Source: Tessaracoccus sp. OH4464_COT-324 (GTDB taxonomy: Bacteria > Actinomycetota > Actinomycetes > Propionibacteriales > Propionibacteriaceae). Taken from it: DNA of 64,000 nucleotides. The DNA is taken from positions 62,001-126,000 of the forward strand of contig NZ_RQYZ01000006.1 in the NCBI RefSeq assembly GCF_003932855.1, written 5' to 3'. Under the pieces are notes generated by a model. That model saw only the letters and a list, made by a program, of their open reading frames with translations. It was not told the origin of the DNA and ran no database searches. Shown here one piece after another: positions 48,025 through 56,876 of this stretch. Both the position numbers and the translations under genes were made by a program. Every line of letters begins with the position of its first letter. Position 1 is the stretch's first letter.

Positions 48025-49206
48025 ATGTTCTCGTCGCGTAACCCGCGCCCGTGGCGCATCGCACTTTACTCGCACGACTCTTTGGGACTCGGCCACGTGC
48101 GCCGCAATCTGGCGCTGGCGCACGCCTTGAGCGAACACATTCCGGCAGAGACCGACCGGCAGATCACCGGGCTGCTCTTCACCGGTTTCGACTCGGTCTC
48201 CGAGCAGCTGCCCTCCGGTTTCGATCACGTTTCTCTCCCCGGGCTGAGCAAGGAATCCGGCAGCTATCAGCCTCGCAGGCTCGACGTCTCCATGACGCGG
48301 CTTGTCAGGATCCGCTCCCAGCTGTTGGCGTCGTCGATGATGGCCTTCGAACCCGATCTGGTGATCGTGGACCGGCACGCGCTCGGCTTCCGCGGCGAGT
48401 TCGAATGGGCGCTGCGCCGCCTGCGCGAGGACCGCCCCCAGGTGGCGATAGTGCTGGGCCTGCGCGAGGTGCTCGACGAGCCGGAGGCCGCCGCAGCGGA
48501 ATGGCGTCGCTTGGGATCACCTGATCTGGTTGCTGACCTGTACGACGCGATCTGGCTCTACGGTGACCCCCGGGTGCACGACGCGCTAAGCACCGGCGAG
48601 GTGCCCACCCAGCTGGCCGGTCTCGTCACCCACACCGGATACCTCTCGAACGGTCGGCCGCGGCGCGACGTGGCTGCCGAGCGGCCCTATGTGCTCACGA
48701 TGGTGGGTGGCGGCGCCGACGGCGGCGCGCTTTGCCGGGCAGCCGCCGGAGCCGTCGCCCCCGAGGGGCACGACCACATCGTCGTGACCGGGCCGCAGAT
48801 GAGCGACGAGGAATACCACGAGATCGCCGCTCAAGCCGGAGCCGGAACCCGGGTCGTGCGCACGGTGCCCGACGGGCTGGCCACCATGCGCGGCGCGGCG
48901 GCGCTGGTCTCGATGGCCGGGTACAACACCGTCACCGAGGCGTTGTCTCTGCCGATCCCGCACCTGCTGGTGCCCCGCAGCGAGCCGCGCAAGGAGCAAC
49001 TCATCCGGGCGCAGGGGCTGGCCGCCGTCGGCGCGGCCGACTACCTCGACGCCGCAACCCTCACCCCGCAGCAGCTCACCGGCTGGTTCGCCTCCGCGGT
49101 GGGCAAGCACGTAAGCAAGACACAACTACACCTGGATGGGCTGAGCCGAGTTGGGAAGCTCGCAGCCGAACTCCTCACCACTCACCGCAAGGAGGCCGTG
49201 GCATGA
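48025..49206 (+). CDS. Predicted glycosyltransferase (COG4671/MurG-like, GT-B fold)
   Basis: A 393-residue GT-B type protein. The N-terminal domain opens RIALYSHDSLGLGHVRRNLA, the G-x-GH-x-RR motif of COG4671 and MurG-like enzymes. The C-terminal nucleotide-sugar domain has LTMVGGGADGGALCRAAAGA and SMAGYNTVTEALSLPIPHLL. It is likely cytoplasmic. It is the first gene of a six-gene operon with starts and stops overlapping or nearly so throughout. Donor and acceptor are unknown. Confidence 0.85.
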   Translation: MFSSRNPRPWRIALYSHDSLGLGHVRRNLALAHALSEHIPAETDRQITGLLFTGFDSVSEQLPSGFDHVSLPGLSKESGSYQPRRLDVSMTRLVRIRSQLLASSMMAFEPDLVIVDRHALGFRGEFEWALRRLREDRPQVAIVLGLREVLDEPEAAAAEWRRLGSPDLVADLYDAIWLYGDPRVHDALSTGEVPTQLAGLVTHTGYLSNGRPRRDVAAERPYVLTMVGGGADGGALCRAAAGAVAPEGHDHIVVTGPQMSDEEYHEIAAQAGAGTRVVRTVPDGLATMRGAAALVSMAGYNTVTEALSLPIPHLLVPRSEPRKEQLIRAQGLAAVGAADYLDAATLTPQQLTGWFASAVGKHVSKTQLHLDGLSRVGKLAAELLTTHRKEAVA

Positions 49207-50408
49207 CCACCGCATACGTTCTGAAGGTTTACCCACGTTTTTCGGAGACCTTCATTGTCACCGAGATACTCGCGCGCGAGGCCGCCGGCGAGCGGCTGCG
49301 CATCTACGCCACCCGGCCCACCAGCGACGCTCGCTTCCATCCGGAGATCGCGATGGTTCAGGCGCCCGTGACCCACCTCTCGCATCCTATCGAGCTGCCG
49401 ACGCCGTTCGAGTCCTTGCTGTCGCTGCGGGCGAGCGTCCCTCAGCTGTTCGAGCGCATCCAAGAACTGCTGCCGGTGTTGGAACGCAGCGACGGGCGGG
49501 ATATCGCGCAAGCCGTGCAGATCGCGTCGCGGCTGCACTCCGACGGCGTCACCCACCTGCACGCGCACTTCGCCACCTCGGCGGCCCGGGTGGCCTGCAT
49601 CGCGGCCGGGCTGACAGGGATCACCTGGTCGGTCACGACGCACGCCAAGGACATCTTCCACGAGGAGGTCGATCCGGCGTTGCTGCGTGCGCTGCTCACG
49701 CGGGCACACAAGGTGATTGCGATCAGCCAATACAACTACGACTATCTGCTGGCCCGGTTCCCGGAGTTGGCCGGGCACGTCGAGCTGGTGCGCAACGGGC
49801 TTGAGCTCGACCGCTTCACCTACGCCGATCCGCAGCCGATTGAGGGGCCGCTCAAGGTGTGCGGGGTCGGGCGTCTGGTGGAAAAGAAGGGATTCGACAT
49901 CCTGCTGCGCTCCGTGAGCGAGGCCCGCGCCCGCGGCACGGAGTGCGATGTGCGCATCGCGGGCGATGGTGGCCTCCTGCGTGAACTCACCCACCTCGCG
50001 AACGTCCTCGGCGTCGCCGACTGCGTCACTTTCCTGGGTCCTCGCTCGCAGAGCGAGATCGTGCGGTTGCTGGAGTGGGCCGACGTGATGGCCGCGCCCT
50101 GCGTCGTCGGAGCTGACGGCAACGCGGATGGTCTGCCCACCGTGCTGTTGGAGGCGATGGCCAAAGGCGTCGTCGTGGTCTCCACCCGGGTTACGGGTAT
50201 CCCGGAAGCGATCCGGGGCACGATTGAGGAACCGGAGACGGGGATCCTCCTCGAACCTGGCGACCACGCGTCGCTGAGCGACGCGCTGGTTGCGCTGGCC
50301 AGCCCCAGCTTCCCGTACCGTCAGGTGGCGCGCTCCGGGCGAGCCTATGTGGAGCAGGAGCACGATTCGGCCGTGCAGGCGCTCAAAGTTCAGGCGGTGA
50401 ACCGATGA
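49203..50408 (+). CDS. Glycosyltransferase family 4
   Basis: A 401-residue GT-B enzyme. The N-terminus YVLKVYPRFSETFIVTEILA is typical of GT4 enzymes of envelope glycan clusters. The C-terminal domain has GVGRLVEKKGFDILLRSVSE, then VRIAGDGGLLRELTHLA, then the E-x7-E-like stretch around DGLPTVLLEAMAKGVVVVST. It starts at an ATGA overlap with the previous gene. Acceptor unknown. Confidence 0.9.
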   Translation: MTTAYVLKVYPRFSETFIVTEILAREAAGERLRIYATRPTSDARFHPEIAMVQAPVTHLSHPIELPTPFESLLSLRASVPQLFERIQELLPVLERSDGRDIAQAVQIASRLHSDGVTHLHAHFATSAARVACIAAGLTGITWSVTTHAKDIFHEEVDPALLRALLTRAHKVIAISQYNYDYLLARFPELAGHVELVRNGLELDRFTYADPQPIEGPLKVCGVGRLVEKKGFDILLRSVSEARARGTECDVRIAGDGGLLRELTHLANVLGVADCVTFLGPRSQSEIVRLLEWADVMAAPCVVGADGNADGLPTVLLEAMAKGVVVVSTRVTGIPEAIRGTIEEPETGILLEPGDHASLSDALVALASPSFPYRQVARSGRAYVEQEHDSAVQALKVQAVNR

Positions 50409-51553
50409 TCGCCTACGTTTGCGTGGATCCTGGCATCCCCGTATTCGGCACGAAGGGTGCCTCGGTACACATCCAGGAGATCGTTCGGGCCTGGCGTGCG
50501 CTCGGCCACGATGTGCATATTTACTGCACGCGACTCGGCGACGAGCGCCCCGCCGACCTGGCGGACGTGCCGGTGACTCACATCCCGGTGGGGAAGGGCA
50601 CGGGAGCCACCGAGCGGGAGCGCGCCGCCAGCCGGGAACGGGAAGTGGCGGCCGCTGCCCAGCAGATCGCCCGGATGATCAAACTCTCCGGCGCGCGGGC
50701 AGTGTACGAGCGTTACTCGCTGTTCTCGACCGTGCTGGCGCAGGTGAGCGCCAAGCTTGGCATCCCCGGGTATCTGGAGGTGAACGCTCCCCTCGTCGAA
50801 GAACAGCTGAAGCACCGGATCCTGGTCGACGAGGAGCGCTGCTGGGCGGAACTCCGCGCGCAGCTGCGGGCAGCCCGGAGGGTGGCGACCGTTTCCCAGG
50901 ACGTCGCGGACTGGTGCCTGCGTGTCGGTGGAGATCCTGACCTGGCCGAGCGCATCGTCGTGGCCGCTAACGGGGTGAACCTGGAACGGATTCGGCCGGT
51001 GGAGCAGGGGCCGGAGCCGGTGGTGCTGTTCGTCGGCACGCTGAAGCCCTGGCACGGCACGGAGGATCTGATTCGGGCCGCCGCGCTGGCCCGTCAGCCC
51101 TGGCGGCTGCGCATCGTCGGCGATGGCCCGGAGCGCGCCCGCCTGGAGGGATTGTCCGCAGAGTTGGGCGTCGACGTCGAGTTTGTCGGGGCGGTGGCGC
51201 CGTCGGAGATCCCGGATGCGATGGCGGGTGCCTGGGTTGCAGTGGCTCCCTACCCGGAGCAGGAGGACCAGTACTTCTCGCCGCTCAAGGTGTTCGAGTA
51301 CTCGGCCGCCGCGCTGCCGGTGGTCGCGAGCAACGTCGGGCAGATTCCGGCGATCGTGGCCGACGGAGAGACGGGGCTGCTCGTGCCGCCGTCGCAGCCC
51401 GAGAGCCTGGCGAGCGCCATCGACTCCCTGGTGAGCGCCCCGGACCGGGCGCGCCGACTGGGCCTGGCCGGACGCGAACTGATGGCGCGGGAACACAGCT
51501 GGGCGAAGGTATTGGAGCGGATTCGAGGAGAGCGGGATGAAGAAACAACCTGA
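50405..51553 (+). CDS. Glycosyltransferase family 4
   Basis: A 382-residue GT-B glycosyltransferase. The N-terminal part has PVFGTKGASVHIQEIVRAWR, the glycine-rich loop of GT4 enzymes. The C-terminal part has VLFVGTLKPWHGTEDLIRAA, then LRIVGDGPERARLEGLSAEL, then SPLKVFEYSAAALPVVASNV with the retaining-GT E-x7-E pattern in part. It overlaps the previous gene by four bases and the ABC transporter gene by 17 bases. Together with the two enzymes before it, it would extend a glycan of at least three sugars. Confidence 0.88.
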   Translation: MIAYVCVDPGIPVFGTKGASVHIQEIVRAWRALGHDVHIYCTRLGDERPADLADVPVTHIPVGKGTGATERERAASREREVAAAAQQIARMIKLSGARAVYERYSLFSTVLAQVSAKLGIPGYLEVNAPLVEEQLKHRILVDEERCWAELRAQLRAARRVATVSQDVADWCLRVGGDPDLAERIVVAANGVNLERIRPVEQGPEPVVLFVGTLKPWHGTEDLIRAAALARQPWRLRIVGDGPERARLEGLSAELGVDVEFVGAVAPSEIPDAMAGAWVAVAPYPEQEDQYFSPLKVFEYSAAALPVVASNVGQIPAIVADGETGLLVPPSQPESLASAIDSLVSAPDRARRLGLAGRELMAREHSWAKVLERIRGERDEETT

Positions 51554-53297
51554 GCGTAGCGCGGCGCAGGCGACATTCAGCATCGTCCGGCCCCACCTGG
51601 GCAAGCATCGGATGCTCATGCTCGGCGGCGTGCTTGCGCTGCTGGCAGATGTGGCGTTGCGCGTTTTCGAGCCGTGGCCGATGAAAATCGTGGTGGATGC
51701 GCTGTCGCGTTCGCTTGGCGCGGAGACGGGCGGTGGTCCGGAGGCCAGCGTCACGCTGCTGATCCTGGCGGGTATCGCGACGGTGGTGCTCGTTGGGCTC
51801 AGAGCCTTCGCGAACTACCTGGCCACCGTGGCCTTCTCCCTCGTGGGCTCCCGGGTGGCCACCGAGATTCGCGGCCGGGTGTTCGAGCATGTGGCCAGGC
51901 TGTCGAAGCGCTACTACTCGAAGAACCGCTCCGGCGACCTGGTGCAGCGGCTCATTTCTGACGTCGGGCGCCTGCAGGAGGTGGCGGTTACCGCCGGATT
52001 GCCGATGATCGCGAACCTCATCACGCTCGTCGCGATGACGATCGTGATGCTGGTTTTGGATCCGGTGCTCGCCGCCGTGGTGGTCACCACCGTGGCCCTG
52101 TTCTGGCTCTCCTCTCGCACCTCGACGAAGAAGATCACCTCCGCATCGCGCAAGACCCGCAAAGCAGAGGGCGACCTCGCGAACATCGCTCAGGAGACCC
52201 TGGGCGCGATCCAGGTGGTGCAGGCCTACAGCCTGGAGGAGCACCTGAGCGACCGGTTCAGCGGCTCCAACACTCGCTCCCTGCGCGACGGCGTGAAGTC
52301 GCGTCGGCTGGCGGCCGGCCTGGAGCGCCGCACCGATCTGCTGGTGGGCATCGCCTCTGCCGTGGTGCTGCTGTTTGGTGGCTGGCGCGTGCTGAGCCAG
52401 GCGATGTCGCTGGGCGACCTCATCGTGTTCACCACTTACCTGAAGACGGCCATGAAGCCGCTGCGCGACATGGCGAAGTACACCGGTCGCATAGCGCGGG
52501 CCACGGCGTCGGGCGAGCGGGTGGCGGACGTGCTGAATATCCGGCCGGAGGTTCGCACGGTGTCCAATCCCCGAGAGGTGTCGAAGCTGGAGGGTGGCCT
52601 GCGGTTCAGCAAGGTGTCCGTGGAGTTCGACGGCAAGCACCCGGTGGTGCACGACATCGATTTCGAGATCGTCCCGGGGGAGCGGGTGGCCTTCGTCGGG
52701 CATTCCGGTTCCGGCAAGTCGACGCTGGCCTCGCTGATCCCGCGCCTCATCGACCCCAGCACCGGCACCATCATGGTGGACGGCATGAACATTCGTTCGC
52801 TGGAGGTGGAGTTCCTGCGCTCGCAGGTGGCGCTGGTGCAGCAGGAGGCGGTGCTGTTCACCGGTTCGGTCATGGATAACATCCGGCTGGGGCGGCTGGA
52901 GGCCACGGACGAGGAGGTCGTCGAGGCCGCCAAGCTGGCCCGGGCCCACGACTTCATTGAGCGGATGCCGCAGGGTTACGAGACGGTGATCGGCGAGCGC
53001 GGCTCCACACTGTCGGGCGGTCAGCGGCAGCGCCTGTCGATCGCTCGCGCGTTCCTGCGGTCGGCACCCATCGTCGTGCTCGACGAGGTGACCACCGGGC
53101 TGGACGGCGAGAACGCCGAAGCGGTGATGTCGGCCATCGCCCAGCTCACCGAGGGCAAAACCACGATCGTCGTCACCCACGACGACGAGGTGGCTGCGGA
53201 GTGCGACTGGGTACTTAAGCTGGAGGCGGGCCGCCTCATCTGGCAGGGCCCGGGCGAGCTATATATGTCGGACGGCAAGGAGGCGGGCGGTGACTAG
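51537..53297 (+). CDS. ABC exporter (fused permease and ATPase)
   Basis: A 586-residue half-transporter, probably a homodimer. The membrane domain (about 1-310) has six helices. The ATPase has Walker A GHSGSGKST, the signature LSGGQRQRLSIARAF, Walker B VVLDEVTTGLD (Val-Thr-Thr-Gly where Ala-Thr-Ser-Ala is usual) and H-loop VVTHDD. Placed between glycosyltransferases and kinases, it is the likely flippase or exporter of the operon's product. The start overlaps the previous gene by 17 bases; the stop overlaps the first kinase gene by eight. Confidence 0.9.
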   Translation: MKKQPERSAAQATFSIVRPHLGKHRMLMLGGVLALLADVALRVFEPWPMKIVVDALSRSLGAETGGGPEASVTLLILAGIATVVLVGLRAFANYLATVAFSLVGSRVATEIRGRVFEHVARLSKRYYSKNRSGDLVQRLISDVGRLQEVAVTAGLPMIANLITLVAMTIVMLVLDPVLAAVVVTTVALFWLSSRTSTKKITSASRKTRKAEGDLANIAQETLGAIQVVQAYSLEEHLSDRFSGSNTRSLRDGVKSRRLAAGLERRTDLLVGIASAVVLLFGGWRVLSQAMSLGDLIVFTTYLKTAMKPLRDMAKYTGRIARATASGERVADVLNIRPEVRTVSNPREVSKLEGGLRFSKVSVEFDGKHPVVHDIDFEIVPGERVAFVGHSGSGKSTLASLIPRLIDPSTGTIMVDGMNIRSLEVEFLRSQVALVQQEAVLFTGSVMDNIRLGRLEATDEEVVEAAKLARAHDFIERMPQGYETVIGERGSTLSGGQRQRLSIARAFLRSAPIVVLDEVTTGLDGENAEAVMSAIAQLTEGKTTIVVTHDDEVAAECDWVLKLEAGRLIWQGPGELYMSDGKEAGGD

Positions 53298-54351
53298 CGC
53301 ACTGGCTACGGCGGAGGTGTTTTTCGACGAGGACCTGCTCAGCACAACGCTGGGCAGGCCCGCCCGCGCGGTGGGGATCAGACACAAGGCGTGGCACTCC
53401 ACGCTCGCCACCTTGGAGTTTCCCGACGGCGGTTCGGGCTGGGCGCTGGCCGTCGCCCCGGTGGAGTTGGTCAAGGTGGACAACACGCTGCGGCGGGCTC
53501 GCCGCAGCGGCTACCGTCTGCCGGTGGTGGAGACGGAGCACGCCACGATCGTCTACGGCCGGGCGGAGAGCGACACCCGGCTGCTCGGCGCCGCGCGCGA
53601 GGCGGCACCATTCCTGCAGGACGCGACGCTGGTGCGCTACAACCCCGCGCGTCGTGCCCTGTACCGGGCCCGCTGGGGCGAGCACATCGTCGGGGTTCGG
53701 CTGCACGCCCAGGAAGGGGAGGCAGCGGCGCTCGCGGACCGCGCGCTTCAACTGCGGGCCGGGCGGGTGTCGACGATCGCCGCCATGGCCGCGGACGAGC
53801 ATGTGAGCGTGTGGCCGTGGCAGCCTGGCGGAGATCTGTTGGCCTACTCGGGCGATCGGACTGGCTGGGCCCGCCGGGCGGGCCGCGAACTGGCGGCGGT
53901 GCACCGAGTCGGTGCCACGACGGTGTTGCAGCCCGGGCGTCAGCTGGCGCAGCTGGCGACGGACCTCGGTCAGCTCGACCCTTACTTGGGCAGGCGTTTC
54001 GCGGAGCTGCTGGCCAGGCGGGAGCTGCCGCAGGACGATCTCGTTTCCTGCCACGGTGACTTCTCGGCCGACCAAATCTTGGTGGGTAGGGGGGTCAAGC
54101 TCATCGACTTTGACCGGTTCACCATGGCGCCCAGAGGGCTGGACATCGGCAGTTACCATGCCGTTGAAATCTTGCACGGACAGGAGCCCACCACCGAGCA
54201 TCTCGTCGGGGGCTACGGACAGCCGGTTGCCTGGCAGCAGTGGGTGTTCGTTGGGCTGGCCAACCGGGTCCTGGACCCGTTCCGGGAGGCCAACCCACGC
54301 TGGCGTGAGCTGATCTCGGACAGGCTGAATCAACTGGGAGAGTGGTTGTGA
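53290..54351 (+). CDS. APH/choline-kinase-fold phosphotransferase (first)
   Basis: A 353-residue kinase-fold protein. The catalytic loop is VSCHGDFSADQILV near 250, with the pattern HxDxxxxQ where most APH enzymes have HxDxxxxN. The metal-binding Asp follows in KLIDFDRF. The N-lobe is divergent, with no clear P-loop. It may phosphorylate a sugar, an amino-alcohol or a lipid-linked glycan made by this operon; antibiotic resistance is unlikely from context. It starts GTG 53290 within the ABC gene and ends TGATG with the next kinase. Confidence 0.75.
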   Translation: MTSALATAEVFFDEDLLSTTLGRPARAVGIRHKAWHSTLATLEFPDGGSGWALAVAPVELVKVDNTLRRARRSGYRLPVVETEHATIVYGRAESDTRLLGAAREAAPFLQDATLVRYNPARRALYRARWGEHIVGVRLHAQEGEAAALADRALQLRAGRVSTIAAMAADEHVSVWPWQPGGDLLAYSGDRTGWARRAGRELAAVHRVGATTVLQPGRQLAQLATDLGQLDPYLGRRFAELLARRELPQDDLVSCHGDFSADQILVGRGVKLIDFDRFTMAPRGLDIGSYHAVEILHGQEPTTEHLVGGYGQPVAWQQWVFVGLANRVLDPFREANPRWRELISDRLNQLGEWL

Positions 54352-55358
54352 TGAGGATTCCGTTGAGTATCGCGGGCGTGGAGATCGAGCGCGCCTGGCC
54401 GACGGCTGATGAGACCTTCGTGGTCGAGGGCCGCGACGCGAGCGGGGCCGTCCGGGCGGGCCGGATCGTGGCGACGGCGGACGGATTCGAGGCGGACATC
54501 CCACCCAGTAAGCACGACCCGAAGCTGCCGCAGCTCGCCGACGCGCCCGGCGAGCTGGTGGGGCACCGCGCGGGAAAGCGGGCGGTGCTGCGCAACGGGG
54601 ACGAGTTTTGGAAGGTGGTGCGCTCGAAGAAGGCCGACGGCCTGCTGCGGGTGAACGCGTTTGGTGCGGAGCTGGCCAGCGCGGCGGGGTTCACGACGGC
54701 GACGCCGAGGCTCGTCGCTCCCGGGGTGTTGGCGACCGACCGGCTGCCGGGGGTGGGCTTGAAGCGGGCCGGCGAGTCGTGGCAGGCGGCGTGGGACCGT
54801 TGGGCACAACTGTGGCCCGGGTTCATCGCGCAGCTACCGGAGGGCCTGGTCGTGCATAGGCCGGCGGACGAAGCGCAGGTGTTGGAGCACTGGATCGGCA
54901 CGGCGGTGGGGCGCGGGCTGATCGACGATGGCTCGGGCGCCGCGCGGGCCGCCGCTCGCCGGATTGGTGAGCGGCTCGTCGCGGAGAGCCCGGCGCTGGC
55001 TCTCTCCCACCGGGATTTGCACGACGGCCAGATGCTCTACGACCCCGAGACAGGGCAGCTGAGCATTCTGGACCTGGACACGCTATCCCTGGCGGAACCG
55101 GCGCTGGATCTGGGCAACCTGGCCGTGCACGCCGTGTGGCGCGCGGTGCAGGGCACCTGGAGCAGGGCGGAGGCCGACGTCGTGTTGCAGGCGGTGATGA
55201 CGGCCGCTGGGCATGCCGGGGTGAGTCCGCACCGGGTGCAGCTGGCGCAGGCGGCGACGGCGCTTCGGCTGGCCGCGGTGTACTCGTACCGGCCCCGCTG
55301 GCGCGCGCTGGCTCGTCGCTGGCTGGACACCTGGTTGACGAAACCGGTGCTGGGCTGA
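54351..55358 (+). CDS. APH/choline-kinase-fold phosphotransferase (second)
   Basis: A 335-residue kinase-fold protein, last gene of the operon. The catalytic loop is LSHRDLHDGQMLYD near residue 220, again HxDxxxxQ, and the metal Asp lies in LSILDLDTLS. The N-lobe has an ATP-binding Lys candidate in DEFWKVVRSKKADGLLRV. It shares the Asn-to-Gln change with the preceding kinase although the two are otherwise quite different. The start ATG overlaps the previous stop. About 80 bases separate it from clpX. Confidence 0.75.
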   Translation: MRIPLSIAGVEIERAWPTADETFVVEGRDASGAVRAGRIVATADGFEADIPPSKHDPKLPQLADAPGELVGHRAGKRAVLRNGDEFWKVVRSKKADGLLRVNAFGAELASAAGFTTATPRLVAPGVLATDRLPGVGLKRAGESWQAAWDRWAQLWPGFIAQLPEGLVVHRPADEAQVLEHWIGTAVGRGLIDDGSGAARAAARRIGERLVAESPALALSHRDLHDGQMLYDPETGQLSILDLDTLSLAEPALDLGNLAVHAVWRAVQGTWSRAEADVVLQAVMTAAGHAGVSPHRVQLAQAATALRLAAVYSYRPRWRALARRWLDTWLTKPVLG

Positions 55359-55436
55359 GAAGGTTCGCGTCGCAGTGCCGGAATGCCCCCGGGAGTCGGT
55401 AGGCTGTATGTCGTCGGCAAACGAAAGGGGCATGTG

Positions 55437-56708
55437 GTGCGCGGAGACGCCCCCGAGGTCTACAAATGCGACTTCTGCAGCAAATCGCAGAAGCAGGTCA
55501 AGCGGCTTATCGCCGGTCCTGGTGTTTACATCTGTGATGAGTGCATCACGGTGTGCAGCGAGATGATCGAGGAAGAATTTGCGGATAGCCCGGAGGTGGT
55601 GGCGCGCGCGGCGTTGCCGAAGCCGCGCGAGATCTGCGAGTTTCTCGACAGCTACGTCATCGGCCAGGAGCGGGCTAAGAAGTCGCTGTCCGTGGCGGTC
55701 TACAACCACTACAAGCGCACCCGCACGGAGCCGCGCAAGGCGCGTCGCAGCGACGCCGAGGAGGTGGAGATGGGCAAGTCCAATGTGCTGCTCATCGGCC
55801 CCACCGGCTGCGGCAAGACCTACCTGGCGCAGACGCTGGCCCGGATGTTGAACGTCCCGTTCGCGATGTGCGACGCCACTGCGCTCACCGAGGCGGGCTA
55901 TGTCGGCGAGGACGTGGAAAACATCCTGCTCAAGCTGATCCAGGCCGCCGACTTTGACATCAAGCGTGCTGAGCGGGGCATCATCTACATTGATGAGATC
56001 GACAAGGTGGCGCGCAAGGCGGAGAACCCGTCTATCACCCGCGACGTCTCCGGTGAGGGCGTGCAGCAGGCGCTGCTGAAGATCATCGAGGGAACGGTGG
56101 CTGCGGTGCCCCCGCAGGGCGGGCGTAAACATCCGCACCAGGAGTTTCTGGAGATCGACACCCGCAAGATTCTGTTCATCGTGGGTGGTGCCTTCGCCGG
56201 TCTTGAGGAGATCGTGAGCAGGCGCGTGGGCAAGCAGCCGGTTGGTTTCATCAACGATGACCCCATCAAGGTGCTGTCTGACGATCCGCTGGACGACGTG
56301 CGGCCCGAGGATCTGCACGCCTTCGGGCTGATCCCCGAGTTCGTTGGCCGACTGCCGATGATCACCAACGTCGCCCCGCTCGACAAGGATGCGCTGATGC
56401 GGATTCTGACGGAGCCGAAGAATGCGCTCACCAAGCAGTACCAGAGGCTGCTCGACCTGGACGGCGTCGAGTTGGAGTTCACTGAGGACGCGATTGAGGA
56501 GATCGCGGAGCTGGCCCTGGCGCGCGGCACAGGGGCGCGCGGGCTGCGCTCCATCGTCGAGAACCTGCTGCTGGATGTGATGTTTGAGGTGCCGAGCGAC
56601 GAGGACGTGGTGCTGGTCAGGGTCACGGCGGACGCGGTGACCGGAGCGGACTCCCCGCAGCTCATCACCCGCGACGAGATCGAGGCTCGACGGGGGCTGA
56701 CGGCCTAG
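55437..56708 (+). CDS. clpX: ATP-dependent Clp protease ATP-binding subunit ClpX
   Basis: A 423-residue AAA+ unfoldase that feeds substrates to ClpP1P2. The zinc-binding domain has Cys11, Cys14, Cys33 and Cys36. Walker A is GPTGCGKT (121-128), Walker B IIYIDEID (182-189), and the pore motif GYVGED is present. The ClpP-docking loop reads VGF (269-271) where IGF is usual. The start is GTG 55437 behind GAAAGGGG; GTG 55434 is close. It is transcribed separately from clpP1P2 because a terminator and a six-gene operon lie between them. Confidence 0.95.
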   Translation: MRGDAPEVYKCDFCSKSQKQVKRLIAGPGVYICDECITVCSEMIEEEFADSPEVVARAALPKPREICEFLDSYVIGQERAKKSLSVAVYNHYKRTRTEPRKARRSDAEEVEMGKSNVLLIGPTGCGKTYLAQTLARMLNVPFAMCDATALTEAGYVGEDVENILLKLIQAADFDIKRAERGIIYIDEIDKVARKAENPSITRDVSGEGVQQALLKIIEGTVAAVPPQGGRKHPHQEFLEIDTRKILFIVGGAFAGLEEIVSRRVGKQPVGFINDDPIKVLSDDPLDDVRPEDLHAFGLIPEFVGRLPMITNVAPLDKDALMRILTEPKNALTKQYQRLLDLDGVELEFTEDAIEEIAELALARGTGARGLRSIVENLLLDVMFEVPSDEDVVLVRVTADAVTGADSPQLITRDEIEARRGLTA

Positions 56709-56876
56709 GCCTTGTCTACGAATCTCCGGCAGCTATCCCGCTGCGGTGCCCCGCCCGAGGGGCGCGGGAGAGGCGGCTGGGCGCGCGGCGTGGTTTGCCG
56801 TCGCGGTGGTCGTGCTGCGCGCCGTGATTGATCGTGGGTCGAGGTTTTCGACGCCTAATGGCTAAGCTTTGGGATC

